A stretch of 64,000 nt of DNA, taken from the NCBI GenBank assembly GCA_902363255.1, contig CABIZO010000003.1, forward strand, positions 653,149 to 717,148. The letters are read 5' to 3'. A program made the position numbers and the translations under genes. The notes under the pieces were generated by a model. The model did no database searches. It was not told the DNA's origin and worked only from the letters and a program-made list of their open reading frames with translations. How positions within the stretch are numbered: the first letter of the stretch is position 1; the number at the start of each line of letters is the position of its first letter. Source of the DNA: Peptostreptococcaceae bacterium. GTDB taxonomy: Bacteria; Bacillota; Clostridia; Peptostreptococcales; Peptostreptococcaceae. Positions 17,791 through 26,924 of the stretch are shown here, one piece after another.

Positions 17791-18309
17791 TTAGATTGTT
17801 TTTTTGTCTATTACCTTTTCAAAAGCTATTCTTTCTGCATTGTCTTTTAAATAAATTACTCCACAGTACTCAAACCCATTTTTAGTTAAAAATCTTTGCA
17901 TTGATTTATTTTGTTTATGAGTATCAATTTTTATATGATTTATATTATTTTCTAAGCAAACTTTTTCTATGTATCTGAATAATTCTCCAGCTACCCCTTG
18001 ACCTTTTATATTACTAGAGACTGCCACTCGATGTACAACAGCATACTCTCCATTACTAATCCATTTTCCATCATAGATTACATTATAATCACTTTCACCA
18101 TCAAAAGATAAGTAAGCTGTAGCAATTATTTTATTATTTTTTAATAAGACATAGGATTCTCCACCTTCGATATCCTTCATTATACTTTCTTCATTTGGAT
18201 AACCATTTTGCCATTGATCAATATTATTTTCTCTAAAGTAATTTTGAGCTTCTTCAATTATGTTAATAATATCTTTTATATCTGATTTTTCTGACTTTCT
18301 AAATTCCAT
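17791..18309 (-). CDS. GNAT-family N-acetyltransferase
   Basis: 172 residues covering one GNAT fold. The acetyl-CoA binding segment is VHRVAVSSNIKGQGVAGELF (about 92-111), followed by HIKIDTHKQNKSMQRFLTKNGF. Substrate unknown; proteins of this shape acetylate small amines or protein termini. The ATG follows AAGGAGAG. It lies downstream of the VTT gene on the same strand, separated by a terminator. Confidence 0.88.
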   Translation of the reverse strand: MEFRKSEKSDIKDIINIIEEAQNYFRENNIDQWQNGYPNEESIMKDIEGGESYVLLKNNKIIATAYLSFDGESDYNVIYDGKWISNGEYAVVHRVAVSSNIKGQGVAGELFRYIEKVCLENNINHIKIDTHKQNKSMQRFLTKNGFEYCGVIYLKDNAERIAFEKVIDKKTI

Positions 18310-18349
18310 ATAATACTCTCCTTTTTTTCATTTACATTTATTATATTAT

Positions 18350-18377
18350 AAAAGCTCCCATAACAAAGAGAGCTTTT
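18350..18377 (-). terminator. terminator of the VTT-domain gene
   Basis: AAAAGCTC and GAGCTTTT pair with a 12-base loop; on the - strand the stem ends in a TTTTATAATATA tail. Confidence 0.6.
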
Positions 18378-18390
18378 TATATAATATAAA

Positions 18391-19074
18391 TTATTCGCTT
18401 TTATTTTTTTCATATTTTTTATAAATAAAAAATAATATTCCACTTACAAGTAAAGTTATTATAAATACAACAGCTGCCATTGTGTAATTTTTTATTCCAA
18501 GATAACTTCCTCCAATAGTAGAAGAAATAACAGATGGTAATCTTGCTACTCCTGATACTAATAAGAATGGTAACAATTTAATAGGCGTAATTCCTGCTGC
18601 ATATGAAAGAACATCTTTTGGCGTTCCAGGAATTAAAAATATAAAAAATATAGTCATATATATTTTTTCATTATCTTTCAAAAATGACATCTTTTCTAAT
18701 TTTTCTTTTGATACAAAAATTTCAACAAAGTCCATTCCAAATTTTTTCCCAAATAAAAAAACTACCATCTGCCCTATCAATGTTCCAATTAAACAATATA
18801 CTGCTCCCCAAAACCATCCAAAAGCATAACCTGAAGCAATCTCAATAGGTTCTCCAGGTATAACTGCTACAATAATTTGAAAAGCAGAAATTCCTATCAT
18901 AATAAACTTACCCCATATTCCTGTATTCCTCACCCACTGTCTAAATTCTTTTGGATTTTTTACAAGGGAAATTATTTTGCCTCCTATAGAAAACCCTAGA
19001 ATAAGAATTATTAATAAAAATATTACTCCTCCAGTTAATAGAATTTTTTTCTTTCTATCTAATTTTTTTATAAT
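18391..19074 (-). CDS. VTT-domain (DedA/TVP38/TMEM64-like) membrane protein with apparent ATT start
   Basis: About 227 residues. An N-terminal helix (TGGVIFLLIILILGFSIGG) precedes the VTT core with AVIPGEPIEIASGYAFG and FLIPGTPKDVLSYAAG. The frame is open from a TAA at 19101, yet contains no ATG, GTG, TTG or CTG until GTG 18933. That GTG has no ribosome binding site and would remove the first helix. AAGGAGG at 19081-19087 lies six bases before ATT 19074 (ATA 19071 is an alternative). The family is linked to lipid scrambling and envelope maintenance; the role here is unknown. Confidence 0.8.
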   Translation of the reverse strand: MIKKLDRKKKILLTGGVIFLLIILILGFSIGGKIISLVKNPKEFRQWVRNTGIWGKFIMIGISAFQIIVAVIPGEPIEIASGYAFGWFWGAVYCLIGTLIGQMVVFLFGKKFGMDFVEIFVSKEKLEKMSFLKDNEKIYMTIFFIFLIPGTPKDVLSYAAGITPIKLLPFLLVSGVARLPSVISSTIGGSYLGIKNYTMAAVVFIITLLVSGILFFIYKKYEKNKSE

Positions 19075-19170
19075 AATGAGCCTCCTTATTCTTAATTGTT
19101 ATTTATTTTTTCCAACTGTACTTATATTAACCAAATAGATTCAATACATTCTTCCTCATTTATTACATAT

Positions 19171-19216
19171 AAAAAGAACATCCCTAAAGTATAAATTACA
19201 TAAAGATGTTCTTTTT
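19171..19216 (-). terminator. terminator of the symporter gene
   Basis: AAAAAGAACATC and GATGTTCTTTTT form a 12-bp stem with a 22-base loop and a T-tail on the - strand. Confidence 0.75.
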
Positions 19217-19270
19217 ATTAACTAAAATTCAATTATTTTAAATAATGAAGAAATTTGTTGTAGTAAAATT

Positions 19271-20542
19271 TTAAGCTATTATTTCTTCTTTACTTTCACT
19301 ATAATATTTATATTTATCAAAATCATTTTCACTATTAGCAACAATTAATGTACACACATTATCTCCCATAACATTTACTGTTGTTCTAAACATATCTACT
19401 ATTCTTTCTACTCCCATTATTAACCCAATTCCTTCTAAAGGTAAATTAACTGATGTAAGAACCATAGATAACATTATCATCCCAACTCCTGGAACTCCAG
19501 CAGTTCCTATTGATGCTAGTGTTGCTGTTAAAACTATAGTTATCATTTGATTTATTTCTAAATCTATTCCATATATTTGAGCTATAAATAAAGCTGCAAC
19601 ACCTTGCATTATAGCTGTTCCATCCATATTTATAGTTGCTCCCATAGGTATTGTAAATGATCTTGTTGTTTTACCCACACCTAAATCTTCAAGTATTTCC
19701 ATAGAAGCAGGAACTGAAGCATTACTTGAAGAAGTTGAGAAAGTAATAGCTGCAACTTTTGTAAATTTCTTTAAAAATGGCATTATTTTTTGTTTTGTAA
19801 ATATTTTAAATAGTCCACCATAAACTACAGTAACATGAATAGCTAGTCCTAAAAGCACCACTGCTAAGTACTTAATTAAAACTATAATAGCATCTTTTCC
19901 CACCGTAGAAAATGTTTCTGCAACTAGAGCAAATACCCCTATTGGAGCTGCCATCATTATGATTCCAACCATTTTCATACATATTTCATTTGCACTTTCA
20001 AAAACTCTTCTTATCGGCTCTGCTTTTTCTCCCACTATACTCATAGCTACTCCTGTAAGTAATGCAAAGAATATTATTTGTAACATATCACCATTCGCAA
20101 AAGACGCAATTGGATTAGATGGTATTATTCCAAGAATTATATCTACTATAGATTTTGACTCTCCTATAGATACCTCCCCAGTAACTACAGAACTCATATC
20201 AAGACCCATACCTGGCTTTAACACACTTCCTAAAAATAAAGCTGTTATTATCGCTATAGCTGTCGTTGATAAATAGAATACCATAGTTTTACTTCCTATT
20301 CTCCCCAACTGTTTAACGTCTCCCATCGATGATGATCCACATACCAATGAAACAAATACTAGTGGAACAACCATCATTTTAATTGCCGATGTAAATCCTC
20401 CACCTAATACTTTAAATACACCACCTATAATTACCGTATCTTTTATGTAACTTTCTGGTAGTGATTTTAATAATAACCCAAATATAAAGCCTAAAAATAA
20501 TCCTAATAAAATTTTACTCGTTAATGTAACTTTTTTCTTCAT
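19271..20542 (-). CDS. dicarboxylate/amino acid:cation symporter (DAACS, GltP/DctA-like)
   Basis: 423 residues with eight membrane helices and two re-entrant loops. HP1 is TFSTSSSNASVPASMEIL with the serine-rich motif. TM7 is GATINMDGTAIMQG with the NMDGT motif, and the AGVPGVGMIML segment forms HP2. It imports glutamate/aspartate or C4-dicarboxylates with Na+ or H+; which one cannot be decided. ATG after AAGGAG. Monocistronic with its own terminator. Confidence 0.92.
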   Translation of the reverse strand: MKKKVTLTSKILLGLFLGFIFGLLLKSLPESYIKDTVIIGGVFKVLGGGFTSAIKMMVVPLVFVSLVCGSSSMGDVKQLGRIGSKTMVFYLSTTAIAIITALFLGSVLKPGMGLDMSSVVTGEVSIGESKSIVDIILGIIPSNPIASFANGDMLQIIFFALLTGVAMSIVGEKAEPIRRVFESANEICMKMVGIIMMAAPIGVFALVAETFSTVGKDAIIVLIKYLAVVLLGLAIHVTVVYGGLFKIFTKQKIMPFLKKFTKVAAITFSTSSSNASVPASMEILEDLGVGKTTRSFTIPMGATINMDGTAIMQGVAALFIAQIYGIDLEINQMITIVLTATLASIGTAGVPGVGMIMLSMVLTSVNLPLEGIGLIMGVERIVDMFRTTVNVMGDNVCTLIVANSENDFDKYKYYSESKEEIIA

Positions 20543-20900
20543 TATACAATCTCCTTTTTATATTTTTATTTGCCACTATTAAATTATACAATATTTTTCT
20601 GATTTTTGTTTATTTTTTTAAGTATAGCAAGATTTCATCAGTAATTTTATTTATTTTTTTAAGTGTTTTTATTTTTAACTTTATTATATATATGTATTTC
20701 GAAATTCACATGTGTTTATTAATGTATTCATCGAAAAATTTGTTAATTACCAAAGTTAACCGAACCTTTTTCATGTTTACGCACTTAAAGTTCTTGTATT
20801 TGTGAAACTTAAGTTTTAAATCTAATCCTAAGTACTTAATTTCTAATATTCATTATCCTATTTGATTAAATATTTTTTCATAGTTTATATCTTTATAAAT
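20543..20900. other. AT-rich intergenic region with no recognised element
   Basis: About 360 bases upstream of the symporter gene. It presumably holds its promoter. I see no gene, no riboswitch motif and no strong hairpin until the terminator at 20901. Confidence 0.5.
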
Positions 20901-20937
20901 AAAATACACCTAAGTTACATTTCCTTAGGTGTATTTT
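20901..20937 (-). terminator. terminator of the 20957 gene
   Basis: AAAATACACCTAAG and CTTAGGTGTATTTT make a perfect 14-bp stem with a 9-base loop and a T-rich tail on the - strand. Confidence 0.88.
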
Positions 20938-20956
20938 ATTTAGTATAATATTCATC

Positions 20957-21538
20957 TTATTCTATGGTATATATTCTTGTATTACAATATTGCATAAGCG
21001 GTATCTCAGTTTCTTTATCTAACTGACTCATAATCATAGTAATATCATAGTAATTCTCATTTTTTTTATAAATGGCATAGGTTGATTTTATATGTCCTGG
21101 TATAGAATCTGTTATGACTTTAGAAGGAAAACATACTTGGCAACTTTTATTATTCATTTGACTATCCATTGGTATTAATTCTTCAACTTGTAAAGGATGT
21201 AGTTTTCCACCAGGTCTAAAAAGATTATTATAATCATCTTCGCTATATTCCACTATTGATGATGTTTCTATATTTGTATTACTATCCTTTTTTATTATTT
21301 CTTCCTTAAAGTTCTCAAAAACTTCTTTAATTGTGTATGAGCCAGAAAAATCCCCCCTAACAGTTGTCCTAGATCCTATTCTTTCACTGTAATTTACTTC
21401 CATTGTTGTATTGGAAGAGAAGGTAATTATATTATTGTCTCTATTAATCTCTTGTCCTGTAACTCCATACTCAATTTTTAATTTTTCAGCCTTGTTTATG
21501 ACCTCTATTAGCTGTTTCAGTATATTATTTTCTTCCAT
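20957..21538 (-). CDS. hypothetical protein divergent from the LRR gene
   Basis: 193 residues, soluble, no signal peptide. The N-terminal part reads as mixed helix and strand (ENNILKQLIEVINKAEKLKIEYG). A CQVCFPSK segment lies mid-protein. I do not recognise the family. The GGAGGTGAT site before the ATG is very strong, suggesting good expression. It shares a 137-base upstream region with the divergent LRR gene, so the two may be co-regulated. Confidence 0.75.
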   Translation of the reverse strand: MEENNILKQLIEVINKAEKLKIEYGVTGQEINRDNNIITFSSNTTMEVNYSERIGSRTTVRGDFSGSYTIKEVFENFKEEIIKKDSNTNIETSSIVEYSEDDYNNLFRPGGKLHPLQVEELIPMDSQMNNKSCQVCFPSKVITDSIPGHIKSTYAIYKKNENYYDITMIMSQLDKETEIPLMQYCNTRIYTIE

Positions 21539-21675
21539 TTAATCACCTCCATTTGTTCTTTTTTTAAATATTATTTAAATATATTATGATTAGATATAAA
21601 TTATTACTAACTATATTAATCAATATTAACAAATCAATATCTTAAATCATATAAATAACAAAGGAGGTGCGTAAA

Positions 21676-23229
21676 ATGACTAACCTAGTCCCGGACATAA
21701 ACTTAAAGACTGTCATAAACCAATACTTTTCCAGACCAGAAGATACAGAAATAACTAAATTAGACTTAGAAAATATAAAGGGTTATATATACTCAGATAT
21801 ATCCTCCTTAGGCAAATATATCTGCAGTGTAGAAGGTCTTCAATATGCCACTAACATGACAGAGTTGCTTATAGAAAATAATTTAGTAACTAACATGGAT
21901 CAACTTACTAACTTAGAAAATTTAAATACTTTATTTTTAAATAATAATTTAATTGCTGTTGTGCCGGATTTGTCTAATATGACTAATTTGACATCTTTAC
22001 TACTTAATAGTAATGAGATTAAGGATATTTCACCTATATCTAGTGGAAAAAATCTTAGATTTATTAAAATTAATGAAAATAGAGTTTCTGATTTATCTTC
22101 ATTATCTACTTTAGAAAACCTTAGAGAATTACGTGCCATGAATCAGGATATAGAAATTAAAGATGTTATAGAATCATCTGATTTTTATACATTAGACATT
22201 AGCTTTTTGAAAGACATTAATGGAGAAATACCTAGTAATATATCTCCCACTCATTTAGGTGAATATAATTGTGAAAATAAAGAGATAGTTTGGGATACTT
22301 CCTTAATTGCCTTTGAAAGTCCTAGCTTTACTTTTGAAAGTGATGATGGCTATTTTTCAGGTATTGTTACAGTAGATTTAATTGATGTAAATCAAACTGT
22401 TATTATAGATGATAAAAACTTAGAAATTGAACTAATTAATATTTTAAATAAAGAAAACAATATTATAACTTTAAAGGATATGCTAAAACTTAGATCTTTA
22501 GATTTAAGCAACAAAAATATCAAATCTTTAAAAGGATTAGAATTTGCAAACAATTTATACACATTAATTCTAGATGGTACTTATGTTACTGATTTGCAAT
22601 ATGTTCCTTCATCTGTCAATTACATTTCATCTAAGAACTTAAAAAATGAAGTAAGCATTCCAGATGATAGATTAAAATCTCTTATAAATATTGTTTTAGG
22701 TAAAAATGACAAGTCAATCCTCACTTTTAATGATATAAAAAATCTAACTGTATTAGATGAATTTGCTAATCATATTAACTCTTTAGAGGGATTACAGTAT
22801 GCTGAAAATTTAAAAATTTTAAGTCTTTTAAATAATAAAATTTCCGATATAAATCCTATATGCGCTTTAACTAAGTTAACTTACTTAGATCTTAGCAATA
22901 ATAGTTTAAAAGATTTATCACCTTTATCTTCTTTTTATAAAAATATCTCTTATATTTATGCTAATAATCAAAAAATCAATATCGAAAAAAGTATAAATCC
23001 ACAAAATAATATTTTTAATTTATCTTTAGATTTTGTAAAAGATATTGATGGAAGCGTTATAAAGAATATAACTCCGTGTCAAAACGGTATATATAATAAA
23101 GAAGAAAATAATATAACTTGGAACTTAAATTGTATACCTTGTAATGTTAGTTTTAACTTTTCTGGTATAAATGATATTTTTTCTGGAACCGTTAATATAA
23201 AAATTAAAATAGATGAGCCAATAAACTGA
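21676..23229 (+). CDS. leucine-rich-repeat protein, internalin-like, no signal peptide
   Basis: 517 residues. The start ATG 21676 follows AAAGGAGG; a GTG nine bases earlier is inside that site. It has three cap-like segments (starting near VPDINLKTVINQYF, DDKNLEIELINIL and DDRLKSLINIVLG), each leading into LRR-type repeats (NLENLNTLFLNNN, NLTSLLLNSNEIKDISP, KLTYLDLSNNSLKDLSP). Two Ig-like spacers of related sequence end the first and last blocks. No signal peptide, LPXTG or choline repeat is seen, so it is probably intracellular or released by another route. Protein-protein binding is the likely role. Confidence 0.85.
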   Translation: MTNLVPDINLKTVINQYFSRPEDTEITKLDLENIKGYIYSDISSLGKYICSVEGLQYATNMTELLIENNLVTNMDQLTNLENLNTLFLNNNLIAVVPDLSNMTNLTSLLLNSNEIKDISPISSGKNLRFIKINENRVSDLSSLSTLENLRELRAMNQDIEIKDVIESSDFYTLDISFLKDINGEIPSNISPTHLGEYNCENKEIVWDTSLIAFESPSFTFESDDGYFSGIVTVDLIDVNQTVIIDDKNLEIELINILNKENNIITLKDMLKLRSLDLSNKNIKSLKGLEFANNLYTLILDGTYVTDLQYVPSSVNYISSKNLKNEVSIPDDRLKSLINIVLGKNDKSILTFNDIKNLTVLDEFANHINSLEGLQYAENLKILSLLNNKISDINPICALTKLTYLDLSNNSLKDLSPLSSFYKNISYIYANNQKINIEKSINPQNNIFNLSLDFVKDIDGSVIKNITPCQNGIYNKEENNITWNLNCIPCNVSFNFSGINDIFSGTVNIKIKIDEPIN

Positions 23230-23234
23230 AAATA

Positions 23235-23276
23235 AAATAATAAAAGGCCAGCATTAAAGCTAGCCTTTTATTATTT
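23235..23276. terminator. bidirectional terminator after the LRR gene
   Basis: AATAATAAAAGGCCAGC and GCTAGCCTTTTATTATT pair with one mismatch; A/T-rich tails lie on both sides. It overlaps the end of the decayed lipoprotein frame. Confidence 0.8.
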
Positions 23277-23956
23277 TATTTTACTCTTTTTCTTTTTAAT
23301 GATAAAGATACTAATAATTATAGCTAATACTCCGCATATCATTATAGAAAGTTTACAAAATTAGGAACTTTAAATTTAATATACATATTATCTAAAGTAT
23401 TTAAAGTATAATTCTAAGTATAAGTAGTCATTCCATCTTCTATTTCAGCAATATTTGTTGCATTTGTCTCTAAAAGTTTAAATGGAGTTGTCATATGAAA
23501 GTTTATATTTGTTGAGTTTCCTATAAAGTCAATTATTCTCATATCCTTCTCTGTCGTTTCTCCTAAAATAACATTTTTAGTATTTAAAGTTACTTTATAA
23601 GTATCATAAATCAAACTTTTTTCTTTTGATATATCCATAAATTCATTCTCTTTAATATCTTTATTTTTATTAGATATCACGTCCTTTATATTACCTAAAT
23701 TTTTTGTCAATAAATATCCAGATTTATTATTTTCCTTTATTTTTTCAACCGAATCAATGTTATAATCTTTCTTTACACTTTGTAGAACATCTTCTATCAT
23801 ATTTGTAGTTATATAATTAGTCATCAATAATTTCATATCTACGGTCATATTACCTTTTTTATCTATATCTAATGTTAAATCTGTGTTTGCACATCCTACT
23901 AGTATAATATTTAAACATATTAATATAAAGCTAATAATTTTTTCATATCTTACCAC
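23271..23956 (-). pseudogene. lipoprotein gene broken near its 3' end
   Basis: The intact frame 23956-23414 encodes 180 residues with a lipobox (IILVGC) and an LppM-like start (LTLDIDKKGNMTVDMKLL). It stops at a TAG after GMTTYT. Past that stop the same frame continues sensibly (NYTLNTLDNMYIKFKVPNFVNF). After one frameshift it continues as a membrane helix and basic tail (IMICGVLAIIISIFIIKKKK) ending at 23271. So the C-terminal anchor was lost. The truncated lipoprotein might still be made. Confidence 0.7.
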
Positions 23957-24060
23957 CTTTACTTAAAGATTATATCTATCATTATATATGTCATATTTAA
24001 TCGATTTATGTTGCACTATTATTTTTAATATGTTACTCTATATGTTGTAAAAATTAATTT

Positions 24061-24077
24061 TATACATAATGTGTATA
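24061..24077. promoter_or_regulatory. operator-like dyad upstream of rbsK
   Basis: TATACATAATGTGTATA is a dyad with 6-base arms and a 5-base centre, 24 bases before the rbsK start. It would suit a repressor; no rbsR gene lies in the window. Confidence 0.4.
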
Positions 24078-24100
24078 CAATACGACTTTGGAGGTAAAAG

Positions 24101-25009
24101 ATGAAAAATATATGCGTTATAGGCAGCTTAAATATGGATTTAGTTGTTAATGTAGATACAATGCCAAAACCTGGGCAAACTCTTTTAGGTGGAAATTTCA
24201 AAGAAGTACCAGGTGGTAAAGGAGCAAATCAAGCTGTTGCAATGGCTAGATTAGAAGGAAATGTTTCTATGATAGGTAAAGTTGGAAATGATGGTTTTGG
24301 TAAGACATTAATAGAAGCTCTAAATAATGACAATGTTAATACAAATCATATTCATACAGCAAATTGCTCAACCGGTGTAGCATTTATAACTGTAGATAAA
24401 AATGCACAAAACGCTATAGTTGTAGCTCCAGGAGCAAATTTTGAATTAACTAAATATGATATAGATAAAAATATGGATTGCATAAAGAACAGTGATATAG
24501 TAGTTATCCAACTTGAAACTCCACTAGAAACTGTAAAATATGCCCTACAAGTTGCAAAAGATTTAAATAAATATACTATACTTAATCCTGCACCAGCAGT
24601 TAAGTTAGATGATGAAATAATAAAAAATGTTGATTTACTAACTCCTAATGAAACTGAGCTAGAAATCATCTCTGAAATAAAAATAGAAAATGAATATGAT
24701 ATAAATAGAGCTGCTAAGAAAATGATAGAGAAAGGTGTTAAAGAATTAATAGTTACTCTTGGTTCTAAAGGTAGCTTATATATAAATAAAGAAAAGTCAT
24801 TCTTTAAATCAGCTTATAAAGTAGAAGCAGTTGATACTACTGCTGCTGGTGATTCATTCACAGGAGCTTTAGCAGTTGCCCTATCAAATAATAAAACTAT
24901 GGAGGATGCCATGGACTTTGCTTCTAAAGTAGGTGCTTTATCAGTTATGAAAGAAGGAGCTCAAAGCTCACTACCAACATTAAAAGACGTAGACAATTTT
25001 GGGAGGTAA
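24101..25009 (+). CDS. rbsK: ribokinase
   Basis: 302 residues of the PfkB family; phosphorylates D-ribose to ribose-5-phosphate with ATP in the cytosol. Signature 1 is GGKGANQAVAMARL (about 38-51) and signature 2 with the catalytic Asp is DTTAAGDSFTGAL near residue 249, both as in known ribokinases. First gene of the rbsKDACB operon, with rbsD following after two bases. TTTGGAGG precedes the ATG. Confidence 0.96.
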   Translation: MKNICVIGSLNMDLVVNVDTMPKPGQTLLGGNFKEVPGGKGANQAVAMARLEGNVSMIGKVGNDGFGKTLIEALNNDNVNTNHIHTANCSTGVAFITVDKNAQNAIVVAPGANFELTKYDIDKNMDCIKNSDIVVIQLETPLETVKYALQVAKDLNKYTILNPAPAVKLDDEIIKNVDLLTPNETELEIISEIKIENEYDINRAAKKMIEKGVKELIVTLGSKGSLYINKEKSFFKSAYKVEAVDTTAAGDSFTGALAVALSNNKTMEDAMDFASKVGALSVMKEGAQSSLPTLKDVDNFGR

Positions 25010-25011
25010 TT

Positions 25012-25401
25012 ATGAAAAAGACAAAAATGATAAACAGTGAATTATCTTATGTAATAAGTCAAATGGGACATACTGATTCTTTAACAATTGGAGATTGCGG
25101 TTTACCAATCCCTTCTGAAACTAAAAGAATTGATTTAGCTTTAACTCATAATGTACCTACTTTTATTCAAACTTTAGATGTGGTACTTGAAGAATTATGT
25201 GTTGAAGATGCTATAATAGCTTCTGAGATAAAAGAAAAAAATCCAGAAGTTTATGAAGCAATAAGAAAAAGAGTTTCTAACTTACAAGAAGTAAGCCATG
25301 AGGAATTTAAAGTTTTAACAAAAGACAGCAAGGCAGTAGTAAGAACTGGTGAATGCAGTCCTTACGCTAACATAATTTTAAAATCAGGAGTAGTATTTTA
25401 A
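25012..25401 (+). CDS. rbsD: D-ribose pyranase
   Basis: 129 residues, usual length. Interconverts pyranose and furanose forms of ribose so that ribokinase can act. The N-terminal ISQMGHTDSLTIGDCGLPIP carries the conserved His. Its TAA overlaps the rbsA ATG, indicating translational coupling. Confidence 0.95.
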   Translation: MKKTKMINSELSYVISQMGHTDSLTIGDCGLPIPSETKRIDLALTHNVPTFIQTLDVVLEELCVEDAIIASEIKEKNPEVYEAIRKRVSNLQEVSHEEFKVLTKDSKAVVRTGECSPYANIILKSGVVF

Positions 25402-26924
25402 TGAAAACACCAATTTTAAAAATGACAAATATAGTTAAAGAATTCCCTGGTGTTAAAGCCCTTGATGGAGTTAATATTGAACTTTATGAAGGTAAAGTTA
25501 TGGCTCTTATGGGTGAAAATGGTGCTGGGAAATCAACACTTATGAAAATACTAAGTGGTGTATATAAAAAAGACGGTGGTGAAATCTTCTACAAAGGTGA
25601 AAAAGAAGATATAAAAGGTCCAAAAGATGCCACAGATAAAGGTATCGCTATAATACACCAAGAGTTAAACTTAGTTAATGACTTAAGCATAGGTGAAAAT
25701 ATCTTTTTAGGAAGAGAACCTAAAAAAGGATTTAGAATCGATTTTAATAAATTACATGCTGATAGTGAAGCTTTATTAAAAAGATTAAATATAAATAAAG
25801 ACTCTAGAGAATTAGTAGAAAACTTGAGCATAGGTGAAAAGCAAATGATAGAAATTGCTAAAGCCCTTTCTCTAGACGCAAAAATTATAATAATGGATGA
25901 ACCAACAGATGCCTTAACGGATAAGGAAACTTATTCTCTATTTAAAGTAATTAATGAATTAAAAGCTGACAACAAAGCTATTGTTTATATATCTCATAGA
26001 TTAAAAGAAATATTTGAACTTTGTGACTATATAACTGTCCTTAGAGATGGTAAATTTGTTGGTCAAGAAGAAATATGTAACCTTGATGAAGACAAAATGA
26101 TAGAAATGATGGTTGGTAGAAAATTAACTGATCAATTCCCTCATTTACAAGTTGAAAAAGGTGAAACAATTTTAAAGTTAGAAAATGTATCTAATAAATT
26201 TGTAAAAAATATATCTTTTGAAGTTAAAGCTGGTGAAATACTTGGTATATCAGGACTTATGGGTGCTGGTAGAAGTGAACTTGCTAAAACTATATATGGT
26301 CATCTTCCTTTAGAAAGTGGTCGTATTATAAAAAAAGGAAAAGAACTAAACCTAAAATCTTCATCTGACGGTGTAAAAAATAGAATTGCTTATGTTAGTG
26401 AAGATAGAAAAGGTGACGGACTTATTTTAGGCTTATCAATAAGAGAAAATATGACTTTATCTTCTCTAGAAAGAATTTCTAATTCTTTTATAGTTGATAA
26501 AAACAAAGAAAAAGAAAGAGTTAATAGCTATATAGATAGAATAAGAATTAAAACTCCTAGTATGGAGCAATTAATAAAAAATCTTTCTGGTGGTAATCAA
26601 CAAAAAGTTGCCATAGCAAAAGCTCTTATGATACACCCTGATGTATTAATATTAGATGAACCAACTCGTGGTGTAGATGTTGGTGCAAAAAAAGAAATTT
26701 ATGATTTAATAAATGAATTTAAATCACAAGGTAAAGCAATCATTATGATTTCTTCTGAAATGCCTGAAATTCTAGGTCTATCTGATAGAATCTTAGTTTT
26801 AAGTCATGGTGAAATAACAGGGGAATTTGATATAAAAGAAGCTACACAAGAAAAAATACTAAAATGTGCAGTAGAAATTAAGGAGGATCACAGGGATGTC
26901 ATCTCAAGTGAAGCAACAGCATAA
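25401..26924 (+). CDS. rbsA: ribose ABC transporter, double ATPase subunit
   Basis: 507 residues with two ABC domains in tandem. The first has Walker A GENGAGKST (about 38-46) and signature LSIGEKQM. The second has the degenerate Walker A GLMGAGRSE typical of RbsA and an intact signature LSGGNQQKVAIAKAL. It powers ribose import with RbsC and RbsB. Its 3' end overlaps rbsC by 29 bases. Confidence 0.96.
   Translation: MKTPILKMTNIVKEFPGVKALDGVNIELYEGKVMALMGENGAGKSTLMKILSGVYKKDGGEIFYKGEKEDIKGPKDATDKGIAIIHQELNLVNDLSIGENIFLGREPKKGFRIDFNKLHADSEALLKRLNINKDSRELVENLSIGEKQMIEIAKALSLDAKIIIMDEPTDALTDKETYSLFKVINELKADNKAIVYISHRLKEIFELCDYITVLRDGKFVGQEEICNLDEDKMIEMMVGRKLTDQFPHLQVEKGETILKLENVSNKFVKNISFEVKAGEILGISGLMGAGRSELAKTIYGHLPLESGRIIKKGKELNLKSSSDGVKNRIAYVSEDRKGDGLILGLSIRENMTLSSLERISNSFIVDKNKEKERVNSYIDRIRIKTPSMEQLIKNLSGGNQQKVAIAKALMIHPDVLILDEPTRGVDVGAKKEIYDLINEFKSQGKAIIMISSEMPEILGLSDRILVLSHGEITGEFDIKEATQEKILKCAVEIKEDHRDVISSEATA

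Noticed and set aside
20543..20900. Rex-like TTGTTAATTACCAAAGTTAAC
   Set aside because: The spacing and the second half do not fit the 18-base Rex consensus seen at adhE.
26235..26290. Inactivating change in the second RbsA ATPase (GAGRSE in place of GKS/T)
   Set aside because: This degenerate second Walker A is normal for RbsA-type double ATPases.
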